DNA from: Phyllobacterium sp. YR531 | Lineage (GTDB): Bacteria > Pseudomonadota > Alphaproteobacteria > Rhizobiales > Rhizobiaceae | Reading direction: 5' to 3' | Assembly: GCF_000282595.1 (NCBI RefSeq) | Contig: NZ_AKIZ01000038.1 | Span: 186,001-250,000, forward strand | DNA: 64,000 nt | Notes under the pieces: model-generated | The model's database searches: none | Told to the model about the DNA's origin: nothing | Seen by the model: the letters and a program-made list of their open reading frames with translations, nothing else | Translations under genes and position numbers: made by a program | In this document: piece after piece, positions 51,986-59,980 of the stretch | Layout of the letters: every line of letters begins with the position of its first letter | Position numbering within the stretch: the stretch's first letter is position 1

Positions 51986-52140
51986 GCATTCCTCCTGCAG
52001 TAAATTCCCTTATGCACCTTACGGTACGCAGTTTTTTCGATTTGTAGCCTAACAATAGCTGTTTGCTACAGTGAGTCGCGCATATCAGATGCGGCCAATT
52101 GCCCTCATTCCACGACTGGCAGGGTAAATTTATATTTACT

Positions 52141-52156
52141 TTAACGTAAACGTCAA
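52141..52156. promoter_or_regulatory. LiuR-like operator upstream of the ETF-QO gene
   Basis: TTAACGTAAACGTCAA, read on the other strand as TTGACGTTTACGTTAA, is an imperfect palindrome of the kind reported for the MerR-family LiuR regulators of branched-chain amino acid degradation. It is 155 bp upstream of the ETF-QO start codon. Confidence 0.4.
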
Positions 52157-52187
52157 TAATTGAAACAAGATGAGGCGAAGTGACACG

Positions 52188-52382
52188 TCACTGACCGTAT
52201 AGGAATATGTCTTCGATCCGGCAGTCAAACAGAGTTGAAATCTTGAAAGCCAGCGGCAAACCGGGATCGTATTTTCCGGTCTCGATGGCATTGACTGTCT
52301 GGCGTGAAACATCGAGCCGGTCCGCGAGTTCACCTTGTGACCAGCCCTTTTGACTACGCAGAATTTTCAGCGAATTTTTCAT
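52188..52382 (-). CDS. XRE-family small DNA-binding regulator
   Basis: A 64-residue helix-turn-helix protein (SLKILRSQKGWSQGELADRL, VSRQTVNAIETGKYDPGL), the size of an antitoxin-like or Cro-type regulator. Its start overlaps the stop of the membrane protein gene upstream as ATGA, so translation is coupled. Its short C-terminal tail ISTLFDCRIEDIFLYGQ is the dimerising kind seen in this group (YozG-like). It presumably controls its own small operon. Confidence 0.88.
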   Translation of the reverse strand: MKNSLKILRSQKGWSQGELADRLDVSRQTVNAIETGKYDPGLPLAFKISTLFDCRIEDIFLYGQ

Positions 52383-52759
52383 CGATAGCGCAGTTGTCCG
52401 ATGATGGTCCCGACAAACCAAAGGCCCGCCATCAAAGGCCAGACCACAAACATCGAAAGGCTTGGCAGGCCGATATTTTCCAGAAAGCCATAGCTGAATG
52501 TAATAAGCGCAGTTCCGGCAAACGCAACGCCGATAGCTTCCAGCTGAATTTTGCGCGCAAGCTCGTCCAGTCGGCGCAAGCCACGCAGGATAACCCAACA
52601 TATGGCGAGGCCCGGCAGCATGGGCAGCAGTGTGAGTGCGAGGCGCATCAACTCGCCCTGCCCGCCCACTGAAAGCAGCCGGAGCGAAAGCACCAGACAA
52701 ACAATATAGGCGGCCAACGCACCACCAAGCTCAAACGCATATCTGCCAAACTTCGTCAT
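52379..52759 (-). CDS. Small four-helix membrane protein
   Basis: A 126-residue inner-membrane protein with about four hydrophobic helices (YAFELGGALAAYIVCLVLSL, LTLLPMLPGLAICWVI and others) and no recognised motif. GAGG lies 8 bases before the ATG. It is first in a two-gene operon with an XRE regulator. Such membrane protein/XRE pairs are widespread and their function is not established. Confidence 0.78.
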   Translation of the reverse strand: MTKFGRYAFELGGALAAYIVCLVLSLRLLSVGGQGELMRLALTLLPMLPGLAICWVILRGLRRLDELARKIQLEAIGVAFAGTALITFSYGFLENIGLPSLSMFVVWPLMAGLWFVGTIIGQLRYR

Positions 52760-52919
52760 TTTCACACCTCATCAAACGATGTTGGGTATCTACCGGAGGC
52801 ATCAAACACCTGTCAAGTTTCCTTTACATATACCTTTAGTTGCACCTTCAGTCTTTTCCGTCATAATCCTGTTATCGAGTTGCCGACCACGTTTGATTTC
52901 AAACCCTTGGGAGGGCCGG

Positions 52920-53525
52920 ATGAAGTGGCTACGTCTGCACACGCTTGGGAGGAGCCTGATCGTCTTTTGGGTCTTTTACTCCTTGACCGGGCAAGCGACT
53001 GCCGAATCCGGAAAATTATGGAGTGCAGGCCGTTACACGTTTTCCGATGAAATGGGTGGATTCACCATTACTGGCATAAGCGGCAAGGGCACGCGGCAGG
53101 ACCCCATTGTTCTGGCGGAGGAGTTTCATTCCACGGCACCCACCGTCCTCATCATTCGAACCGAACAAACCAACCTGAAAGATCCGGCTGAAGACATCGG
53201 CATCCTGTTTCATTTGCGGGTCGAAGCAGTTAATGGCAGCGGCCATCCGTGGGTGGAATTCGGTTTTGAGTTACAGGAACAGTTGAATGTGCCGAGCGAT
53301 TATGGAGACGGGCTTTCATTCTATCAGCCGGGCGACAAGAAAGACGCCATAGATTCGCGGGGCTATGCAAGCTTCAGCGATGATTTCGAACCCTATGACA
53401 GAATGATTTTCCGCGATGGGAAGATCGATCCCAGCGAGAATGCGAGCTTTGGTTTTCCGATTGCCGACTTCACACCCAAGCGCACATTCTATCTCGTACA
53501 GGACCCGCGCATTCCATCCTCGTAA
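52920..53525 (+). CDS. Exported conserved hypothetical protein
   Basis: A 201-residue protein with a signal peptide ending near TGQATA-E. The mature part is mostly beta and hydrophilic, with regions such as IRTEQTNLKDPAEDIGILFH, PWVEFGFELQEQLNVPSDYG and FYLVQDPRIPSS. TTGGGAGGG precedes the start at 52920. I recall similar exported proteins in Rhizobiales but no named domain. It is followed 66 bp later by the uracil-DNA glycosylase gene. Confidence 0.72.
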   Translation: MKWLRLHTLGRSLIVFWVFYSLTGQATAESGKLWSAGRYTFSDEMGGFTITGISGKGTRQDPIVLAEEFHSTAPTVLIIRTEQTNLKDPAEDIGILFHLRVEAVNGSGHPWVEFGFELQEQLNVPSDYGDGLSFYQPGDKKDAIDSRGYASFSDDFEPYDRMIFRDGKIDPSENASFGFPIADFTPKRTFYLVQDPRIPSS

Positions 53526-53591
53526 TTATGACGTCTTACGCTTGCAATAGAGGCGGCAATTTGCGACTTCAGGGATGAGAAGGATAACCGA

Positions 53592-54434
53592 TTGTCAACG
53601 TTAAGCGAAATCTTGCACTTTTATGCCGAAGCGGGTGTTGATACCCCGTTGGACGAAGCGCCCATTGACCGATTTTCGCAGGTTGATACCAAACGTGCAC
53701 CTACCCAACCAGTGCCCGCTGCCGCTCGCAGCACCGTCGCACCGTCGCCTGTAGCGGCAAAATCTGCGCCGGAAGCAGCTGGCCCAGCGCCCTCAACGCT
53801 CAGCAAGGCTTCTGTGCCGGATGACGCGAAAATAGCAATGGCCCGCCAGATGGCAGCAAGCGCGAACACACTGGAGGAATTGCGGGAGCAACTCGCAGCC
53901 TTTGACGGCTGTAACCTCAAGTTCACTGCAAAGAATCTTGTCTTCGCCGATGGAAATCCGCAGGCGGCGATAATGTTTATCGGGGAAGCTCCAGGCCGCG
54001 AGGAAGATTTGGAAGGCGTGCCGTTCATCGGGCGTTCCGGTCAATTGCTCGACCGGATGTTCGCTGCAATCGGACTTGACCGGCAAAGTGTCTACATCGC
54101 CAACACAATTCCATGGCGTCCACCCGGCAACCGAACGCCAACGCCACTGGAAACAGAGATTTGCCGCCCCTTCTTCGAGCGGCAGATTGAACTGGCAAAT
54201 CCAAAACTGCTGGTCGCTCTTGGCGGACCTGCAGCGAAAGCGCTGACAAATGCCACGGAAGGCATCTTGCGGCTTCGCGGCAACTGGAAAACTCACCTGA
54301 CCGTTTCGGGCAATCAAATCCCGGTCATGCCGACGCTGCATCCTGCCTACCTACTGCGCAATTCAGCACAGAAAAGGTTTGCCTGGAGAGATTTTGTCAA
54401 CATCAAGTTGCGGTTGCGCGCGCTCACTGATTAG
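53592..54434 (+). CDS. Uracil-DNA glycosylase (family 4-like), iron-sulphur cysteines partly lost
   Basis: A 280-residue DNA repair enzyme with a variable Pro/Ala-rich N-terminus and a UDG domain (about 105-278). Motifs: GEAPGREEDLEGVPFIGRSG, PPGNRTPTPLETE and TLHPAYLLR. The start is TTG at 53592, with GAAGGAT upstream; no ATG is near. Of the four cysteines that normally hold the 4Fe-4S cluster of family 4, only those in FDGCNL and EICRPF are seen. The partner of the first is absent and the other is replaced by W in IPWRPP. It is therefore probably cluster-free, as seems usual in the alphaproteobacterial clade I recall. Confidence 0.85.
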   Translation: MSTLSEILHFYAEAGVDTPLDEAPIDRFSQVDTKRAPTQPVPAAARSTVAPSPVAAKSAPEAAGPAPSTLSKASVPDDAKIAMARQMAASANTLEELREQLAAFDGCNLKFTAKNLVFADGNPQAAIMFIGEAPGREEDLEGVPFIGRSGQLLDRMFAAIGLDRQSVYIANTIPWRPPGNRTPTPLETEICRPFFERQIELANPKLLVALGGPAAKALTNATEGILRLRGNWKTHLTVSGNQIPVMPTLHPAYLLRNSAQKRFAWRDFVNIKLRLRALTD

Positions 54435-54538
54435 GCCATACGGCCTCACCTGCCGCAAAACCGGAGTCGCAGTGTCGTAATTTCCGGCGCGTTGCACCCG
54501 CCGCGCGCTGTAGGCTCAGTGACAATCAGGATAAACTC

Positions 54539-55795
54539 ATGTTTCGCCAGCTTTTGCCCATTACGGCGCTTTTGACCAGCACATTTTTGATGCTGACAGC
54601 CGGAGGCTTGGCAGGCATTTTGCTGCCGCTTCGCGCTGGCATGGAAGGCTGGACGCCAACGACCATTGGCTGGATGGGTACAGGCTATGCGCTCGCCTTC
54701 ACCGGCGGTTGCATTGTCGTTCCGCGCCTTGTGCGCCGCGTCGGCCATGTGCGTGTTTTCGCGGTGCTTCTTACTCTGCTGAGCATGTCGATGCTCATGC
54801 ATGGGCTGATCATGGATCCATGGGCTTGGACGTTGTTCCGGGCTTTGGCTGGCTTTTCGTTAGCTGGCAGTTACATGGTTATCGAGAGTTGGCTCAACGA
54901 GCGCGTGACCAATGCTACACGCGGCATGGTTTTCTCCATCTACATGATCGTTTCCATGCTCGGCCTGCTGGTGGGACAATACATATTGCCTTTTGGAAAT
55001 CCGGCAACGCACGTGCTGTTCATGATCGGCGCTCTGATATATGCCTCGGCGCTGGTGCCGACGGGTCTATCCAATGCGCAATCCCCTCGCCCGCTTACGC
55101 AGGTATCGCTTGATTTACCGGGTCTCTATCGCAAATCACCTGCTGCAATGGTGGGTTCGCTGCTGGCCGGGATCATTGCGGGTGCCTGGAACTTCCTTTC
55201 GGCAGTGTATGGACGCGATATCGGCCTTTCGACATTTGGTATTGCGACCATGATCGCCAGCTCTATGATTGGCGGTGCGCTGTTTCAATATCCCATTGGC
55301 CGAATTTCAGATTTCGTGGACCGGCGCTACGTGATGGTTGTGGCTGGTATTGGCGGTGTGCTGATCTCGATTACGATGATCCTGGTCCAGCCCAACACGC
55401 CATGGGTGGTCTATACGCTGATGTTTGCGTTCGGAACTGTGCTATTTCCGATCTATTCGCTTAATGTTGCCCACGCCAATGACTTCGCCGAGCCAAGCGA
55501 ATTCGTGAAAATCTCGAGTGGTCTACTGATCGTCTATGGCATTGGCAGTATGATCGGGCCGCAGATCGCTGGCCGCCTGATGGATATGAATGGTCCGTCC
55601 GGCTTCTTCGTCACCATGGCAATGACATATGCGGCCTATGGCGGGTATGCATTCTGGCGCAGCCTGCGCCGAGCCTCACAGGCACCGTCAGACCGTCCTG
55701 ACTTTGCCATCGGTGCTCATGACAGGCCGCAAACACCGGAAACGTTCAACCTTCACCCGCTCAGCGAAGGCGTGCCCGATCAACAAAAGTCTTAG
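54539..55795 (+). CDS. MFS transporter (YcaD-like)
   Basis: A 418-residue inner-membrane transporter with twelve predicted helices. The subgroup features FRALAGFSLAGSYMVIESWL and PIGRISDFVDRRYVM (motif A) match the YcaD-like MFS group. The substrate is unknown. AGGATAAACTC precedes the ATG. The last four bases overlap the EamA gene on the other strand. Confidence 0.9.
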   Translation: MFRQLLPITALLTSTFLMLTAGGLAGILLPLRAGMEGWTPTTIGWMGTGYALAFTGGCIVVPRLVRRVGHVRVFAVLLTLLSMSMLMHGLIMDPWAWTLFRALAGFSLAGSYMVIESWLNERVTNATRGMVFSIYMIVSMLGLLVGQYILPFGNPATHVLFMIGALIYASALVPTGLSNAQSPRPLTQVSLDLPGLYRKSPAAMVGSLLAGIIAGAWNFLSAVYGRDIGLSTFGIATMIASSMIGGALFQYPIGRISDFVDRRYVMVVAGIGGVLISITMILVQPNTPWVVYTLMFAFGTVLFPIYSLNVAHANDFAEPSEFVKISSGLLIVYGIGSMIGPQIAGRLMDMNGPSGFFVTMAMTYAAYGGYAFWRSLRRASQAPSDRPDFAIGAHDRPQTPETFNLHPLSEGVPDQQKS

Positions 55796-56775
55796 CCTTG
55801 GGGCGTCGATGCCTTTTTAGCACGGGCGCGGGCAAGGCCAAGGCGATGCTCGCGGTATATGATAAAGATGCCAGCGCCGATAACTATGGTAGCGCCAATG
55901 ATCATTTCCCATGTGGGGATATCCCCGAACAGTAAATAGCCGATAGCAAGTCCAAGCAGCATCGATGTGTATTCAAACGGCGCAATTGCAGACATGTCCG
56001 CATGGCGATAGCTTTCCGTCAAAAGGATCTGCGCCACACCGCCCGCAATACCGGCCATAATCAGATAGGTTGCCTGCAGTCCTGTTGGCCAGACCCAGCC
56101 GAACGGAAAGCTTACCAGGGCAATCAGGCTGGAGGCGATGGAGAAGTAAACGACAATGGTAGGCGTGCGTTCTGTCTGCACCAGTCTGCGTACCAACAGC
56201 ATGGCGATGGCCGCAAGGCCAGCTCCCCCCAGCGTCGCCAATGCTCCAACTGCCTGATCGCCGCCAAATTCGCTTTCACCCGTGAAGAATGACATGCGCG
56301 GCCAAAGGATGATCAGGACACCAATGAGGCCAACGCCAACCGCCGACCAGCGATAAAGCCGCACCGTCTCTTTGAGGAAAATTGCACTGCATACGACAGT
56401 CAAAAGTGGTGTCGCATAGCTGATGGCGATTGCCTCCGGCAGTGGCAGTTTGGTCAAGCCGTAAAAGCTCATGCTCATGGCACTTACACCGACAAACCCG
56501 CGCCAGAAATGGCTGAAAGGCTCTTTGGTTTTGAAAGCAACACTGAGTTGCCCTTGCCAGGCGATGAAGGCGATGACCGGAAAGATTGCAAAAAAGGATC
56601 GGAAGAAGACAAGCTGCCCGGCAGGGATTCCGTCGGAGGCTTTCAGCAGGCTGGACATGCAGACGAAGACACACACCGAGGCGATCTTCAGGCCGATTCC
56701 GAGCATGACATTCATGGTGCGAACGGCGTTCGCGTTGAGCGGTTCACCTTCTTTCGGGTGAACATTGGTAGTCAC
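55792..56775 (-). CDS. EamA/DMT-family exporter
   Basis: A 327-residue protein with ten transmembrane helices in two EamA repeats, the RhaT/drug-metabolite transporter plan. First repeat: AGQLVFFRSFFAIFPVIAFI and LPLPEAIAISYATPLLTVV. Second repeat: ESYRHADMSAIAPFEYTSML. It starts at GTG at 56775 with AAGGA 10 bases upstream. The substrate is unknown, but relatives export amino acids, metabolites or S-adenosyl compounds. Confidence 0.88.
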   Translation of the reverse strand: MTTNVHPKEGEPLNANAVRTMNVMLGIGLKIASVCVFVCMSSLLKASDGIPAGQLVFFRSFFAIFPVIAFIAWQGQLSVAFKTKEPFSHFWRGFVGVSAMSMSFYGLTKLPLPEAIAISYATPLLTVVCSAIFLKETVRLYRWSAVGVGLIGVLIILWPRMSFFTGESEFGGDQAVGALATLGGAGLAAIAMLLVRRLVQTERTPTIVVYFSIASSLIALVSFPFGWVWPTGLQATYLIMAGIAGGVAQILLTESYRHADMSAIAPFEYTSMLLGLAIGYLLFGDIPTWEMIIGATIVIGAGIFIIYREHRLGLARARAKKASTPQG

Positions 56776-56841
56776 GGTGAGATATTCCTTGAAACTTGGA
56801 GCAACTTGTAAGGATGGTATGGAAATTTAACTGATATATCT

Positions 56842-57006
56842 TTACGACCGTTTCTGAGGCGGCGCCAGACGAAAACCAATCACGTTGCGTTTTTGCTCCA
56901 TATATCCGGTGAGTGCCCGCATTTGTTGTGCGCGGTGCAAAACACGGTTAGGGTCCGCCAAAATGGAACGGTCTGTTTCTTCATCGAAACTCCAGTACCG
57001 TTCCAT
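56842..57006 (-). CDS. Small basic hypothetical protein
   Basis: A 54-residue frame MERYWSFDEETDRSILADPN... with the run of arginines and glutamines RVLHRAQQMRALTGYMEQKR in its middle. It looks like a helical regulatory peptide, but no good binding site is seen (GGAG lies 14 bases upstream). It lies divergent to pepN. Could be spurious. Confidence 0.4.
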   Translation of the reverse strand: MERYWSFDEETDRSILADPNRVLHRAQQMRALTGYMEQKRNVIGFRLAPPQKRS

Positions 57007-57084
57007 CTTTTTTGTTATGCGCAACTCCGGACGGAAAACCGGTTCCCACTTTTCCTGGAATTGCTTTTAAAGGACAGTTATCCA

Positions 57085-59730
57085 ATGCGTACCGATACCG
57101 GCCAAGTTTTTCACTTGGAAGACTACAAGCCAACCGATTTTCTTATTCCTGAGACCCACCTCGATTTCAGTCTGCACCCGGAGCGGACAATCGTTAAGTC
57201 CACGCTGAAGATCGAACGCAGGGAAGGTGTCGCACTCGACACGCCGCTCGTGCTGGATGGTGATGAGTTAACGCTGGCGGGAATTCGCATTGACGGAGTG
57301 GCCTTGGGTGACAATGCCTATGTGGTCACACCTGACCGGCTGGAAATCCGCGGGTTACCGGACACCGATGCATTCACCCTTGAAATCACTACCGAGATCA
57401 ACCCAACCACCAATCGGCAACTGACCGGCCTTTATCGCTCAAGCAATGTATACTGCACCCAGTGCGAGGCAGAAGGATTTCGGCGCATTACTTACTATCT
57501 GGATCGCCCGGACCTGTTGTCAGTGTACACGGTCCGCATCGAAGCCGAAGCGAGCGCGGCTCCACTTTTGCTTTCGAACGGCAATCCGGGTGAAAAAGGT
57601 TCGCTTGATGGCAAGCGTCATTTCGCTACCTGGCATGATCCGCATCCAAAACCCGCTTATCTTTTTGCGCTCGTCGCAGGCGATCTTGGTGTCATAACCG
57701 ACACATTTACCACGGCCTCGGGACGTTCCGTTGATCTTGGCATCTATGTCGAGCATGGTAAGGAAAGCCGCGCCCTCTATGCCATGGATGCGCTGAAACG
57801 CTCCATGAAATGGGACGAAGAAAAATTCGGACGCGAATATGATCTCGATGTTTTCAATGTTGTTGCCGTGTCGGATTTCAACATGGGCGCCATGGAGAAC
57901 AAGGGCCTTAATGTCTTCAACGACAAGTACGTCCTTGCAGAACCGGACACGGCGACCGACGTGGACTATGCCGGTATTGAGGCCGTCATCGCCCATGAAT
58001 ATTTCCACAATTGGACAGGAAACAGAATCACTTGCCGCGACTGGTTCCAGCTTTGTCTCAAGGAGGGCCTGACCGTTTATCGCGATCATGAATTCTCTGC
58101 CGATATGCGCTCTCGTGCCGTCAAACGCATTGCCGAAGTCAAAGGCCTCAAAGCCCATCAATTTCCGGAAGATGCAGGTCCCCTCGCCCATCCGGTTCGC
58201 CCCCGCCAGTTCCGCGAGATCAATAATTTCTACACATCGACCGTTTACGAAAAAGGTTCTGAAGTGGTTCGCATGATCCACACGATCCTTGGTGCAGAGA
58301 CGTTCCGCAAGGGCATGGACCTGTATTTTGAGCGCCATGACGGCGATGCGGCAACAATCGAAGATTTCATCAAAGTATTCGAAGACGCATCCGGCGAAGA
58401 TTTGAGCCAGTTCGCGCTCTGGTACGATCAGGCGGGAACGCCAAACCTTGCCATCACCTATGATTATGATCAGGCCACAAAGACTTTCGAGATCGAGATT
58501 GAACAATCTCTGAAACCTACTCCCGGCCAGCCCTCAAAAAAGCCGATGCATATTCCGATACAGTTCGGACTTCTGGGAACCAAAGGGCGTGAAATAAAGC
58601 CACGTGCCACCAAGGGCGGGCTGGTGAAAGAAGATGTTATCCATCTGCGTAAACGCAAGGAACGTTTTACCTTCTCAGGCATAACCGAGCGGCCAGTGCC
58701 TTCACTGCTGCGCGGCTTTTCAGCCCCGGTGACAATGACCAGCGAACTCACCCGCTCAGATCTGGTCTTTCTGGCACGGAACGACCGAGATGAAGTGACA
58801 CGCTGGCAGGCTCTCACACAGCTGCTCAACTCCAAGCTCACCAGCAATTCGAAACGCGTGCGTGGTGGCAAGCCCGCGACCATTGAAAGCTCTTCAATCA
58901 AGCTTCTGGGCGAACTGGCATTCAACAATAGTTTGGATGAAGCTTTCCGCGCCCTGTGCCTCAGCATTCCATCAGAGAGTGATATTGCTCGTGAGCTTGG
59001 TGCAAATATCGACCCGGACGCCATTCTTGGCAGTCGCGATGCACTTATCCGCGCTGTAGCCGAGGCCCATGGCGAAAAGTTCAGCCAGTTATATGCTGAG
59101 CTTGAACATCATGGCACGTTCAATCCGGATGCGGCCGGCGCTGGTAGACGTTCTTTGCGTAACGTCCTGCTGGATTATCTGAGTGTTGCAGATGGCTCGC
59201 CGAAACGTGCTGCCGCTCAGTTCAAGCAAGCCAACAACATGACCGACCGCGCCGCAGCTCTTGGCGTTCTTGTGCAACGCTTTGGCACAAGCAGCGCCAC
59301 CAATGACGCGCTGCAGGCATTTGAAGCACGCTATGGCAATGATGCGCTGGTAATGGACAAGTGGTTTGTCGTGCAAGCCCTGCAGCCGGGCGAAAGCGCT
59401 CTTGGCAAAGTGCGCGAACTGATGACGCACCGGCTGTTCTCACTCGACAACCCCAATCGCACACGTTCGCTCATCGGAGCATTTTCCAGCGGCAACCAGA
59501 CCGGATTCAATCGTGCGGATGGCAAAGGCTATCAATTCTTCGCTGAAACGATCCTCACCATAGACAAGAAAAATGCGCAGCTCGCGGCCAGACTTTTGAC
59601 TGCAATGCGCTCTTGGCGGTCCTTTGAACCGGAGCGCCGCGAGCACGCCAGGGAAGCTCTTGCCAGCATCGCAACAGTCGCTGGATTATCGGCGGATGTG
59701 CGCGATATCGTCGAGCGGACACTCGCCTGA
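57085..59730 (+). CDS. pepN: Aminopeptidase N
   Basis: An 881-residue cytoplasmic M1 zinc aminopeptidase, the usual length for bacterial PepN. The exopeptidase motif is in NMGAMENKGLNVF. The zinc site HEYFHNWTGNRITCRDWFQL is followed by KEGLTVYRDHEF, giving HExxH and the third ligand Glu 18 residues later. The start at 57085 begins MRTDTGQVFHLEDYKPTDFL with AGGACAG upstream; the in-frame extension before it is not protein-like. A perfect hairpin follows. It acts late in protein turnover. Confidence 0.95.
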   Translation: MRTDTGQVFHLEDYKPTDFLIPETHLDFSLHPERTIVKSTLKIERREGVALDTPLVLDGDELTLAGIRIDGVALGDNAYVVTPDRLEIRGLPDTDAFTLEITTEINPTTNRQLTGLYRSSNVYCTQCEAEGFRRITYYLDRPDLLSVYTVRIEAEASAAPLLLSNGNPGEKGSLDGKRHFATWHDPHPKPAYLFALVAGDLGVITDTFTTASGRSVDLGIYVEHGKESRALYAMDALKRSMKWDEEKFGREYDLDVFNVVAVSDFNMGAMENKGLNVFNDKYVLAEPDTATDVDYAGIEAVIAHEYFHNWTGNRITCRDWFQLCLKEGLTVYRDHEFSADMRSRAVKRIAEVKGLKAHQFPEDAGPLAHPVRPRQFREINNFYTSTVYEKGSEVVRMIHTILGAETFRKGMDLYFERHDGDAATIEDFIKVFEDASGEDLSQFALWYDQAGTPNLAITYDYDQATKTFEIEIEQSLKPTPGQPSKKPMHIPIQFGLLGTKGREIKPRATKGGLVKEDVIHLRKRKERFTFSGITERPVPSLLRGFSAPVTMTSELTRSDLVFLARNDRDEVTRWQALTQLLNSKLTSNSKRVRGGKPATIESSSIKLLGELAFNNSLDEAFRALCLSIPSESDIARELGANIDPDAILGSRDALIRAVAEAHGEKFSQLYAELEHHGTFNPDAAGAGRRSLRNVLLDYLSVADGSPKRAAAQFKQANNMTDRAAALGVLVQRFGTSSATNDALQAFEARYGNDALVMDKWFVVQALQPGESALGKVRELMTHRLFSLDNPNRTRSLIGAFSSGNQTGFNRADGKGYQFFAETILTIDKKNAQLAARLLTAMRSWRSFEPERREHAREALASIATVAGLSADVRDIVERTLA

Positions 59731-59764
59731 TCGGCTCAAAAAACTTATCCACCGGTCCATTTCC

Positions 59765-59797
59765 AAATTCCCTCCGGACACCCTCCGGAGGGAATTT
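59765..59797 (+). terminator. Hairpin after pepN
   Basis: AAATTCCCTCCGG and its exact complement around a 7-base loop, 34 bp after the stop codon. No long T-run, but the A/T-flanked 13-bp stem fits a terminator or an mRNA stabiliser. Confidence 0.65.
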
Positions 59798-59980
59798 GAG
59801 TCATATCAAAGGCTTATCGGCTATCCTTTTGATTATGATTCCGCCTGCCACAAGTGTTGATAAATATTTAACAAAAGGGCTAGACACGAAGAATCAGTTT
59901 TGATTCACTACAGGTGCTTCGGATGTGCGGCGTGTCGAAGCAAATCACTGAATACAAAGGCAAAATGAGGGGGCCACTCG

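Noticed and set aside
57520-58506. 328-codon minus-strand frame inside pepN
   Set aside because: Antisense shadow of a well-defined enzyme gene; no start signal and no recognisable domain.
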